A DNA stretch of 64,000 nt, from the NCBI RefSeq assembly GCF_026016465.1, contig NZ_CP100390.1:3206501-3270500 (forward strand), written 5' to 3'. Of the stretch, positions 8,093 through 16,402 are shown piece by piece. Position 1 is the stretch's first letter. Each line of letters opens with the position of its first letter. Source of the DNA: Alkalimarinus alittae. GTDB taxonomy: Bacteria > Pseudomonadota > Gammaproteobacteria > Pseudomonadales > Oleiphilaceae. The notes under the pieces were generated by a model, which saw only the letters and a program-made list of their open reading frames with translations, had not been told where the DNA came from and did not search any database. A program made the translations under genes and the position numbers.

Positions 8093-10864
8093 GTGAACAT
8101 AATTCTAAGAACGACCCTTATAGCGCTTGCTTACTTTATTGCAGGTCAAGCGGGTTCATTTTTCTCTATCCCCCCAGGTTTTGCATCGTCAATTTGGCCT
8201 GCAGCAGGTATAGGTCTAGCAACCGCGCTTATTTACGGCCCAACCCCTGCAATGGCTGGGGTCTTTATCGGTTCGTTTTCTGTATCTTGCGTAAACTTTC
8301 TAGAAATCAATAACACCTTTTTAGCACATGACTTAATAATTCCAAGCGTGATAGCCTCAGGCAGCGCCATACAGGCGCTAACAGGCTACTTATTAATAAA
8401 GAAAGTAATCCCATCCCCTATACGCTTCATCGCACAGAAAGAAATTTTAAACTTTCTCCTTATCGCAGGCCCTATGGCCTGTTTGGTCTCAGCAACAATA
8501 GCGGTCACAGGCCTTTTTCTAGTCGGCGCCGTCCCTATCTCAAACCTGACATTTACTTGGTTTACATGGTGGACGGGGGATACTATCGGCGTGCTGTTTT
8601 TTACGCCTTTAATCATTATTGCACTTTCATCTAAAAAGGTTATTAACCACAGTCGACGCCTTCAGGTAATCCTTCCATCCATCATCTTATTTTTCACCGT
8701 ATCATGGTTTTTTGCAGGCTCCCGCGAACACCAACTAGAAATACAAAATAGAGAACTATTAGAAACCGCTACAGGCTTTAGTGAACTTATCGAAAAGCAG
8801 ACCATCGTCGTCAAAAATAAGCTACTGGCGCTAACGGCTATTTATCGAGGGAGTGAGTTTATAGACCGCCAAGGATTTTCAACATTTGCAAACATACTAC
8901 TTAAAGATGACGAATCCATACAAGCGCTAGAATGGGTTCCCATCGTCAGCCACGAAGAAAGAAAGACCTATGAATACCTCGCTCAAAGTGAAGGCTTTAG
9001 TCGTTTTGAATTCAAGGAAGTCTCCGACAACAATGAACTAATATCGGCCAACAAAAGAGCCTACTACCTCCCTATTTATTATTTAGAACCTTTTCCAAAA
9101 AATGAAGCAGCACTTGGTTTTGATTTGGGCTCAAACCCAGAGCGTAGACACGTTTTAGAGCAAGCAAGAGATAGTGGGAACCAGACAGCCTCTCCACCAC
9201 TAGAACTCATTCAGGGAGGTAAAGCTCAACCGGGATTTTTTATTGTATCGCCCCTATACGAACATTCAGGATTTGGTGTGCCGGATAACATAAGCGATCG
9301 CAGAGGCCGTATTTCAGGTTATGTGCTCGGCGTTTTTAATACCGAACAAGTCATGATGTCTGCACTTAAATTTGCAAAGTCCAAACAGATCGAACTCGCC
9401 GTTAGAGATGTTACTGATGTCGAAAACCCCATCGTCATTATTTCAATGGATACAAGCAATCTAAAGCCTAGTCACTCATTCCAACTAAATATAGCCAATA
9501 GAGTGTGGCAATTTTCGATCTACCCTAATGAGTCATATTACGTATTAGGGCGAGACTGGAATAGCTGGATCGTATTAACCGGCGGAGTCATATTAGCCAT
9601 ATTGCTTCAGGCATTTATTTTATTAGTCACCGGGTTCAACGAAGCTAAGCAAGAAGAAATAGAGCAAAAAACAAACGCGTTGAGAAAAGCCAGTAAGGAG
9701 GCGGACAATGCTAACCAGGCAAAAAGTAATTTTATAGCCAATATGAGCCATGAGTTTAGAACACCTCTCAACGCCATTATTGGGCTAACGGACTTAACGC
9801 TAAAAACAGAACTAAGCCCAAAACAGCTCGACTACTTAGTTAAAGTAAAAAGCGCATCTAGGACTCTTCTAAGCTTAATCAATGACACTCTCGACTTTTC
9901 TAAAATAGAAGCCGGTAAAATGGAATTAGAGAACATAACGTTTGACCTTAACGAGCTACTCTCAAAAATAGATACGCTATTTCAGTATGCCGCCAACGAA
10001 AAAAACATTCAGTTTCAGATGCAAAAAAACATTAACATTTCGTCCTGCATAACAGGAGACCCGTTACGAATAGAGCAAGTTTTAATCAACCTCTGCAGTA
10101 ACGCAATTAAATTCACAGAGCAAGGCAGCGTTAAAGTAACCGTATCTGAAACACCAGTAGATAATGAGTCTGTTTCGCTACTATTTAGTGTATCAGATAC
10201 AGGTATAGGTATTAGCCCTGCACAACAACAGCAATTATTCACATCCTTTAAACAAGCAGACGCATCAACCACAAGAAAGTACGGTGGCACCGGCTTAGGG
10301 CTTACTATTTGCAAACGACTCGTCGAACTAATGGGCGGAACAATCACCTTGAAAAGTAAAGAAGACCAAGGCAGCACATTTTCATTTACGGTGATCTGCG
10401 AGCAGTCAGCAGCACCCACAGTAGAAACTAAGCCAGACAGCCACCAGAAGCCCCCCTCATCTACGCACCTGCTTTCAGGGCTAAATATACTGGTAGCAGA
10501 AGATAACTTAGTAAACCAACTGATCGCCGAAGAAGTGCTCACAGGTTTTGGCGCTAGCGTAGTGCTCGCAGATAACGGGAAATTAGCATTAGACAAGCTC
10601 AACACTGATGGCCCGTTCTCAGCTATATTAATGGATATTCAGATGCCAGAAATGGACGGTTATGAGGCAACAAAGCATATCCGAGCAAACCCGAGCTTTA
10701 AAGACATCCCCATTATTGCCATGACAGCCAACGCATTAAGCAGTGATCGGGAGGAATGTTTAAAGGCAGGAATGAACGATCATATCCCCAAGCCCTTTGA
10801 GCCTGAAGATGTTGCAAACGCGATTCTCAATTGGACTAAGAATCGCCACGCTACTAGCTCCTGA
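8093..10864 (+). CDS. Hybrid sensor histidine kinase (MASE1-CHASE-HisKA-HATPase-REC)
   Basis: A 923-residue inner-membrane sensor. Residues about 5-205 form a MASE1 membrane domain with several helices (LAYFIAGQAGSFFSIPPGFASSIWPAAG is its usual opening). A periplasmic CHASE domain (about 225-480) is closed by a helix near 490-515. The kinase core has H553 in SHEFRTPLNAI and an ATPase domain with NLCSNAIKFTEQG, DTGIGI and GGTGLGL. The C-terminal receiver has its phospho-acceptor D848 in ILMDIQMPEMDG. No Hpt domain is present, so a separate phosphotransfer partner is likely. Start is GTG at 8093 with AAAGAGG upstream. CHASE suggests a small extracellular ligand. Confidence 0.93.
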   Translation: MNIILRTTLIALAYFIAGQAGSFFSIPPGFASSIWPAAGIGLATALIYGPTPAMAGVFIGSFSVSCVNFLEINNTFLAHDLIIPSVIASGSAIQALTGYLLIKKVIPSPIRFIAQKEILNFLLIAGPMACLVSATIAVTGLFLVGAVPISNLTFTWFTWWTGDTIGVLFFTPLIIIALSSKKVINHSRRLQVILPSIILFFTVSWFFAGSREHQLEIQNRELLETATGFSELIEKQTIVVKNKLLALTAIYRGSEFIDRQGFSTFANILLKDDESIQALEWVPIVSHEERKTYEYLAQSEGFSRFEFKEVSDNNELISANKRAYYLPIYYLEPFPKNEAALGFDLGSNPERRHVLEQARDSGNQTASPPLELIQGGKAQPGFFIVSPLYEHSGFGVPDNISDRRGRISGYVLGVFNTEQVMMSALKFAKSKQIELAVRDVTDVENPIVIISMDTSNLKPSHSFQLNIANRVWQFSIYPNESYYVLGRDWNSWIVLTGGVILAILLQAFILLVTGFNEAKQEEIEQKTNALRKASKEADNANQAKSNFIANMSHEFRTPLNAIIGLTDLTLKTELSPKQLDYLVKVKSASRTLLSLINDTLDFSKIEAGKMELENITFDLNELLSKIDTLFQYAANEKNIQFQMQKNINISSCITGDPLRIEQVLINLCSNAIKFTEQGSVKVTVSETPVDNESVSLLFSVSDTGIGISPAQQQQLFTSFKQADASTTRKYGGTGLGLTICKRLVELMGGTITLKSKEDQGSTFSFTVICEQSAAPTVETKPDSHQKPPSSTHLLSGLNILVAEDNLVNQLIAEEVLTGFGASVVLADNGKLALDKLNTDGPFSAILMDIQMPEMDGYEATKHIRANPSFKDIPIIAMTANALSSDREECLKAGMNDHIPKPFEPEDVANAILNWTKNRHATSS

Positions 10865-10868
10865 CATC

Positions 10869-11327
10869 TTATGACCTAACGTAACGCGCCGCTAACTTCG
10901 TAAAACCTTGCTTAATCGGTGCCTCAATAAGCTTTTTAAGTAGCCCCCCTATAAATGGAAGCGGGAGCTTTGATTCAAATTCAATGGTATATCGAACGCG
11001 AGTATTCTCACGCCCATCATTAGCAGTAATAGAAGAAAATTCCATTCGCCCAATATGATTTTTTATTGGACTACCTCGGCTCACTACGTATTCCATTAAC
11101 GCGTTAGGCTCAAATGTCACCACGCGTTCTTCGAAGTCGAGCAAAGGGGCTGGGGATATCCTCCTAACTGAACCTAACCCGTTAAGATAACCTCCTACCC
11201 CATCTTCAACCCGCGTAATCTTTGTTTTTAGTAGTTTTCCAAATTTATAATGATCTGTCAGCTCAGAAAAAACCTCTGCGACAGGCGCCTGAAAGTCTTG
11301 CACTAACGCTATATATTCTGCCGCCAT
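10869..11327 (-). CDS. SRPBCC-superfamily (polyketide cyclase/START-like) protein
   Basis: A 152-residue soluble protein with the helix-grip pattern of the SRPBCC superfamily: VQDFQAPVAEVFSELTDHYKFGKLL at the start, GSVRRISPAPLLDFEERVVTFEPN in the middle, TRVRYTIEFESKLPLPFIGGLLKKLIEAPIKQGFTKLA at the end. These proteins bind lipids or hydrophobic metabolites, but no ligand can be assigned. It lies convergent to the histidine kinase with a 4-base gap, and downstream of the esterase gene on its own strand (75 bases), so it may form a unit with it and share lipid substrates. Confidence 0.75.
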   Translation of the reverse strand: MAAEYIALVQDFQAPVAEVFSELTDHYKFGKLLKTKITRVEDGVGGYLNGLGSVRRISPAPLLDFEERVVTFEPNALMEYVVSRGSPIKNHIGRMEFSSITANDGRENTRVRYTIEFESKLPLPFIGGLLKKLIEAPIKQGFTKLAARYVRS

Positions 11328-11402
11328 TGCTATTTACCCTAATCTCAATTAATTATTGATTTATACTAACTAAACTCAGAAAAGCCTTGCGTCATTAACA
11401 GA

Positions 11403-12305
11403 CTAACCGATATCAGTATTAGACTTAATAAAGGCACCCATTTTTTTCAATGCGTGTTTCGATTCAGGCATAAACCCAGCATGAGTATGCCAAATATGCC
11501 AAACATTTCGAAACGCTTCTAAATCAGCACTAACGCCCGCTTGTTTTGCTTTTTGGGTCATCCGTCTGGCATCGCTTAACAAAAGTTCTGACTCAGCCAC
11601 ATGTGTCATTATTGGCGGAAGGCCTTTATATTCACCAAAATGAGGAGAAGCCAAAGGGTTTGCCAAACCATCAGGGCCGGCGTAATTATGCGCCAACTGC
11701 CGCATCCAAAGCGCATTCAACATAATTTCTGAGTGAGCGTTCCGCTTAATACTCTCACCGCTCATCGTCAAGTCAGTCCACGGAGACATTAAACACAAGC
11801 AAGCAGGTAGTTCGACTGCTTTATCTCGCACACTCATCGCCGTTGATAGCGCTAAACCTCCCCCTGCTGAGTCTCCCGCTATGGCAATGTTGCGACCACT
11901 ATAACCTTGAACCAATAACCATTGATAAGCAGCCAAGGCATCTTCTAACCCTGCAGGAAAAGGATGCTCTGGCGCTAGCCGATAATCAATTAACAAAACA
12001 TTAGCATCAGAGGCCAAGCCTAAACGAGCAGCATACTCTTTATGTGATTCAATGGAACCTATATTGTAAGCACCACCATGTAAGAACAGAATGACTCGTT
12101 GATTTTTCGCATTAACATCTATCCACAAAGCGGGGATATCTCGGATTTTTAATGCTCTTGACTTTACCCTTCGAGGTAAAGGCACCGCTCCAGCTAATCT
12201 ATCGAGCCTTTTTCTTTGGGTAACAATAGGCGTATCGGCATTGAGGATCGGAGCGATTAATTTCTTGACGACCCAACGGGTAACTTTGCTCTGTGAACTA
12301 GACAT
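11403..12305 (-). CDS. Alpha/beta hydrolase, hormone-sensitive-lipase (HSL) type esterase
   Basis: A 300-residue enzyme. The oxyanion motif HGGAYNIGS (an HGGG variant) precedes the nucleophile elbow GDSAGGG. The acid and base are likely Asp in ELLLSDARRM and His in HIWHTHAGFMP. It lacks a signal peptide, so it acts in the cytosol. HSL-type esterases cleave short to medium acyl esters or acylated small molecules; substrate not assignable. A nearby SRPBCC gene on the same strand hints at a lipid-related pair. The ATG at 12305 lacks a strong ribosome-binding site, but the protein length fits the family. Confidence 0.87.
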   Translation of the reverse strand: MSSSQSKVTRWVVKKLIAPILNADTPIVTQRKRLDRLAGAVPLPRRVKSRALKIRDIPALWIDVNAKNQRVILFLHGGAYNIGSIESHKEYAARLGLASDANVLLIDYRLAPEHPFPAGLEDALAAYQWLLVQGYSGRNIAIAGDSAGGGLALSTAMSVRDKAVELPACLCLMSPWTDLTMSGESIKRNAHSEIMLNALWMRQLAHNYAGPDGLANPLASPHFGEYKGLPPIMTHVAESELLLSDARRMTQKAKQAGVSADLEAFRNVWHIWHTHAGFMPESKHALKKMGAFIKSNTDIG

Positions 12306-12421
12306 CTCGTATGCTTATCTCGACTGTTTGTTCGTTTTAATTCAGGGTTCCAACCCTCCATTTAGAGTAAACACTCTACCTTTTACCGCAGCGAAGGGAA
12401 AGAAAAAACAACCATAACGTT

Positions 12422-13237
12422 TTAATCAATCCACTCTGAAGGGTCTACTGCATAAAACGTTTTCATCTCTTCAAACAGCTCTGGGTGTCGACGACGTAAC
12501 TGAACGGGCCTTTCAAAAAAAGTTTCGGTGACCACCGCAAAGAACTCTGCAGGGTTAGTGGCGCCATACTGATCAATCAAACTACTAAAGCCGGAGTTCG
12601 CTTGCTTTTGCAGTCGCTCAAACTCACTCGATAAAACACGTGTCCAGCTCTGATAGCTTGACTGACTGCCTAATAATGGCGCACCATTAGTAGAGCCAGA
12701 TTCCTGATCTAACTGGTGAGCAAACTCATGAAGTACGACGTTTTGACCGTCACTAAAATTTTTAACACCTTTAAACACGTCATCCCAAGACAAAATGACT
12801 TTACCCTGACTCCAAGACTCCCCTAGAAGCCCCGTTTTTTTATGTGACACCACACCCGATGCGCTCTGCTCACTTCTCGAGGCAACGAAAGAAGAAGGGT
12901 AAACCAGAACATGGTGAAGCTTAAAATACTGGTTGGTAGGTCTATTAAGTATCAATAGGCAGGCCTGACCTGCAATAGTAACCTTTATTTCGTCCGTTAA
13001 GACTAAGCCATCACAACCATAAAAAGTCTTATCGCGCATAAAGTATTTAACATGGTTATTTAACTGTGCCTGAAGTGCTTGCGGGAGTCGTTTATAAATA
13101 GGAATATTAGACGCCAGAATACGTTGCCATTCCGATGGGAAAGGTTTGCGTTCAAACCACCTGCGTTTCAATTTAACGAACACCACTGAAAATACAGCGA
13201 TCATACAAACAAGAAGAAGAAACTGAGCAGCCGTCAA
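12422..13237 (-). CDS. mtfA: MtfA-type zinc-dependent peptidase
   Basis: A protein of about 271 residues with a membrane anchor near the N-terminus (FLLLVCMIAVFSVVFVKL) and an MtfA peptidase domain. The zinc motif HEFAHQLDQESG (HExxH) is followed by an extra Glu in NPAEFFAVVTETFF. In E. coli MtfA binds and inactivates the Mlc repressor and has peptidase activity; E. coli MtfA lacks this anchor. I prefer the TTG at 13237 because AGAGG lies eight bases upstream; an in-frame TTG at 13255 has no such site and would add six residues. No ptsG-like gene is nearby. Confidence 0.85.
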   Translation of the reverse strand: MTAAQFLLLVCMIAVFSVVFVKLKRRWFERKPFPSEWQRILASNIPIYKRLPQALQAQLNNHVKYFMRDKTFYGCDGLVLTDEIKVTIAGQACLLILNRPTNQYFKLHHVLVYPSSFVASRSEQSASGVVSHKKTGLLGESWSQGKVILSWDDVFKGVKNFSDGQNVVLHEFAHQLDQESGSTNGAPLLGSQSSYQSWTRVLSSEFERLQKQANSGFSSLIDQYGATNPAEFFAVVTETFFERPVQLRRRHPELFEEMKTFYAVDPSEWID

Positions 13238-13329
13238 AAGAAAAACCTCTATCAAAAACAGGAACTGACTGATAAATATAGTTAAATTCTTGCGCGATAG
13301 CTATTGATGATTATTTAATCGAAAACTCA

Positions 13330-13358
13330 TTCAGCTCTTCATAAAAATCGTCTATAAT
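13330..13358 (+). promoter_or_regulatory. Sigma-70-type promoter candidate
   Basis: A perfect -10 TATAAT (13353-13358) is preceded by TTCAGC (13330-13335) with a 17-base spacer. Transcription would start near 13365, giving a short leader to the exported protein gene and perhaps through to polB. Confidence 0.5.
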
Positions 13359-13396
13359 CCCCCCCTTTTTTAAGCATGCCATTGATGGCCGGAACT

Positions 13397-13915
13397 ATGA
13401 CTCGAAATACGACTGTATATTACTTTTTATTTCTCTTAACACTTCCCTTCACATTAAGCCTTACCGCGTCAAACGCGACAGCTGATTGGCTAGAAGAAGG
13501 AGATCAGTTCTATTTCCAAACGAGCCTATACACCGTTCACTATAGCCCTAAAGATGAGCATAACAACAAGCAGAATCTAATTAATATAGAGCTACAAAAA
13601 GCCTCGCAGTGGTTGGGAGGGCTTGCATTATTTAAAAATTCATTCGGTCAGAGCTCACAGTTTGCCTATGTCGGCTACAATTGGACTATCCCCTACACTC
13701 AAGAATTTATGTACTTTAAATTTGTGGGAGGCCTAATGCACGGCTATGATGGCGAATATAAAGATAAAATCCCTTTAAATCAGGCCGGAGTAGCACCTGC
13801 CGTCATTCCCTCCATTGGGGTTAGATACAAACGAGTGCAGTCTGAGATCGCACTATTCGGTGCGGCAGGCGCCATGTGGACAATAGGGTTTAACTTCCCG
13901 ATAACAGGCGAATAA
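13397..13915 (+). CDS. Exported, probable outer-membrane beta-barrel protein of unknown function
   Basis: About 172 residues with a Sec signal peptide (hydrophobic FLFLLTLPFTLSLTA, cleavage after ATA). The mature part alternates short polar and hydrophobic stretches with many aromatics (DQFYFQTSLYTVHYSP, QFAYVGYNWTIPY, FMYFKFVGGLMHGYDG) and ends in a hydrophobic strand, as small outer-membrane barrels do. It loosely recalls the PagP/lipid A deacylase kind, but I cannot place the family. Start options are ATG at 13376, 13385 or 13397; I chose 13397 since it begins directly with the signal peptide and the predicted transcript start is near 13365. It lies 36 bases upstream of the polB frame opening. 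Confidence 0.6.
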   Translation: MTRNTTVYYFLFLLTLPFTLSLTASNATADWLEEGDQFYFQTSLYTVHYSPKDEHNNKQNLINIELQKASQWLGGLALFKNSFGQSSQFAYVGYNWTIPYTQEFMYFKFVGGLMHGYDGEYKDKIPLNQAGVAPAVIPSIGVRYKRVQSEIALFGAAGAMWTIGFNFPITGE

Positions 13916-13954
13916 GAATAACGCCCTCATCACTTAGGCGAGGTAGCAACCATC

Positions 13955-16402
13955 ATTAATGGCTTTATACTCACTCGCCAATGGAAAGATAACGACCATC
14001 AAGGTCAACCATCGCTAGAACTGAGGTTTTGGGTTCACACGCCGTCTGGCCCTCGGTTGATCATCAATAACCAGCAAGAAACGATCTTTTTTGTCGAGTC
14101 AGTCGATGACCAGCGTGCGAGCAGACTGTTAACGTCAATCAGCCACCGCACGCGCTCACTCACTTTAAAATCATTCAATCAGCAACCCGTCACCGCATTT
14201 TATTTCCCGTCGTCAAAACACATGAGAGAGGCCCAAAGGCGACTCACCCAGTCGGGCATTATTCCACTAGAAGCGGATATTAAACCACCAGACCGGTATC
14301 TTATGGAGCGGTTTATTACCGGCCCAGTCACCTTTGACGCGAGCCACCCTCTAACTGCATTAAATATACCGCTAAAGCCATCCAATTTTACGCCTTGCTT
14401 CAAAGTAGTTTCTTTTGATATTGAAACCTCGTTTACTCACGATCAGCTGTTTTCTATTGCGCTTTATACTTCAGATACGCAAGCGGTACTCATGCTAGGT
14501 CATGGACCTGTCACAAATAACTGTACCTATTTTTCATCTGAGACAGACTTGATCTACGGTTTCTTAGACTGGATTGAGCATTACGACCCAGATATATTAA
14601 TTGGTTGGAATTGCATTAATTTTGACCTACGTTTTTTGGCTCGAAAGTGCGAAGCGCTCAATCTTTCCTTTAGTCTCGGAAGAAACAGGGAAAAGGTAGA
14701 ATGGAGAACATCTGGCAATAACAATGGCGAAAAAGAGGCCGATGAAGACAAGCACTATTTTGTATTAGTGCCTGGCCGAGCAGTTTTAGATGGCATAGAC
14801 ACACTGCGCTCTGCCACCTACCACTTCGAAAGTTATTCATTAGAAAATGTAGGCCGAGAACTGCTGGGGCGAGGCAAGTTAATTCATGACCCCGATGACC
14901 GAGGCGATGAAATTATTCGTCTATTCAATGAGGATAAGCCTGCACTCGCGGCCTATAATCTCGAAGATTGTAAGCTCGTTTGGGATATATTTAAAAACAC
15001 GGACCTCATTAACTTCGCTATTGAACGAGCACGATTAACCGGCCTCGCCTTAGACCGAGTCGGCGGCTCTGTTGCCGCCTTCGAAAACCTTTACTTACCT
15101 CGTCTTCATCGCCAAGGTTATATAGCCCCCAACCTACCTATTGACCCAAAAGGTGTGGGTAGCCCTGGTGGATATGTCATGGACTCAACACCCGGGTTAT
15201 ATGAGCACGTCATCGTTCTCGACTTTAAAAGTCTGTATCCCAGTATTATTCGCTCATTCAAGATTGATCCGTTTGGACTAACCGAAGCAGACGCGCTATG
15301 GCATGCTGACGATGAATACACTCCCGAACCCCTTAAAGATATCAATCAATACTCACCGGGATATCGAGGTGCCTTCTTTAAAAAAGAAAAAAGCATTCTA
15401 CCGACCTTAATTGAAAACCTCTGGCTTGCTCGAGATAACGCTAAACAACACCAAAACAAAGCGCTTTCACAAGCAATTAAGATCATTATGAATAGTTTCT
15501 ACGGTGTAATGGGTACGCCAGGCTGTCGTTTTTTTGACCCTCGCCTTCCGAGTTCAATTACGCTCCGTGGCCACTCCATCATGAACCAGACCCGAACGTT
15601 AATAGAAGAACAAGGATTTGACGTTATCTATGGTGACACCGATTCGATATTTGTCTGGCTTAACCGTTCAGTATCAAACACCGAAGCAGATTCAATAGGC
15701 AATCACCTAGTTGGCCATGTCACCCAGTGGTGGAAGGCCCACTTAGAGGAGCAGTACCAGCTCGATAGCGCACTAGAACTAGAATATGAAAACCATTATT
15801 CAAAGTTCTTAATGCCCACCATGCGAGGCTCTAATCAAGGCACTAAAAAGCGTTATGCCGGTTTGATAGAAAAACAGTTAGACATTGAGCAAGCGTCAGC
15901 AGCCAATACACCAACTGATAGCAAGCCTTATACCCTTATTTTCAAAGGCCTTGAAAATGTTCGTACCGACTGGACGCCACTGGCTAGAGAGTTTCAAAAA
16001 ACACTCTATGAACGAATCTTTTTAGGTCAGCCTTACCAAGACTTTATATTGCAGACGGTTCAAGAAATACGTGCAGGTAAGCACGACTCAAAACTACTAT
16101 TCCGAAAACGACTTCGACGTAAACTCGCAGACTATCAAAAAAACATTCCTCCTCACGTTCAAGCAGCAAGAAAAGCCGATGTATGGCTGCAGCAACAAGG
16201 TAAGCGTCCAAGATACCAAAACCGAGGCTGGATAGAGTATGCTTATACGATTAGAGGCCCAGAACCTGTTGAATGTTTATTTTCACCGCTCGATTATGAA
16301 GTCTACTTGGCGCGCCAGATTGAGCCTATTGTCGATGGGATTGTGATGTTCTTAGGTCAGTCGTTCTCTGAGATAACCAGTGATCAAATTTCCTTATTAT
16401 GA
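13955..16402 (+). CDS. polB: DNA polymerase II (family B), apparently with an AUU or AUC start codon
   Basis: About 815 residues. The 3'-5' exonuclease motifs are FDIETS, NFDLRFL and YNLEDCKLVWD. Polymerase motifs are DFKSLYPSIIRSF (A), IIMNSFYGVMG (B) and YGDTDS (C), followed by KKRYAG. It matches E. coli Pol II throughout, including translesion-associated architecture. A TTG at 14057 would remove the conserved N-terminus: the frame is open back to a stop at 13919, and codons from 13955 read (I)NGFILTRQWKD, matching GFILTRHWRD at the start of E. coli PolB. That stretch has no ATG, GTG or TTG. ATT at 13955 or ATC at 13952 follows GAGG (13940-13943), so a rare start is likely. The next gene overlaps its stop by four bases. 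Confidence 0.93.
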   Translation: MNGFILTRQWKDNDHQGQPSLELRFWVHTPSGPRLIINNQQETIFFVESVDDQRASRLLTSISHRTRSLTLKSFNQQPVTAFYFPSSKHMREAQRRLTQSGIIPLEADIKPPDRYLMERFITGPVTFDASHPLTALNIPLKPSNFTPCFKVVSFDIETSFTHDQLFSIALYTSDTQAVLMLGHGPVTNNCTYFSSETDLIYGFLDWIEHYDPDILIGWNCINFDLRFLARKCEALNLSFSLGRNREKVEWRTSGNNNGEKEADEDKHYFVLVPGRAVLDGIDTLRSATYHFESYSLENVGRELLGRGKLIHDPDDRGDEIIRLFNEDKPALAAYNLEDCKLVWDIFKNTDLINFAIERARLTGLALDRVGGSVAAFENLYLPRLHRQGYIAPNLPIDPKGVGSPGGYVMDSTPGLYEHVIVLDFKSLYPSIIRSFKIDPFGLTEADALWHADDEYTPEPLKDINQYSPGYRGAFFKKEKSILPTLIENLWLARDNAKQHQNKALSQAIKIIMNSFYGVMGTPGCRFFDPRLPSSITLRGHSIMNQTRTLIEEQGFDVIYGDTDSIFVWLNRSVSNTEADSIGNHLVGHVTQWWKAHLEEQYQLDSALELEYENHYSKFLMPTMRGSNQGTKKRYAGLIEKQLDIEQASAANTPTDSKPYTLIFKGLENVRTDWTPLAREFQKTLYERIFLGQPYQDFILQTVQEIRAGKHDSKLLFRKRLRRKLADYQKNIPPHVQAARKADVWLQQQGKRPRYQNRGWIEYAYTIRGPEPVECLFSPLDYEVYLARQIEPIVDGIVMFLGQSFSEITSDQISLL

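Noticed and set aside
12363-12378. TAGAGT/ACTCTA hairpin followed by CCTTTT as a terminator
   Set aside because: No rightward gene lies upstream, the stem is only six bases and the U-tract is short.
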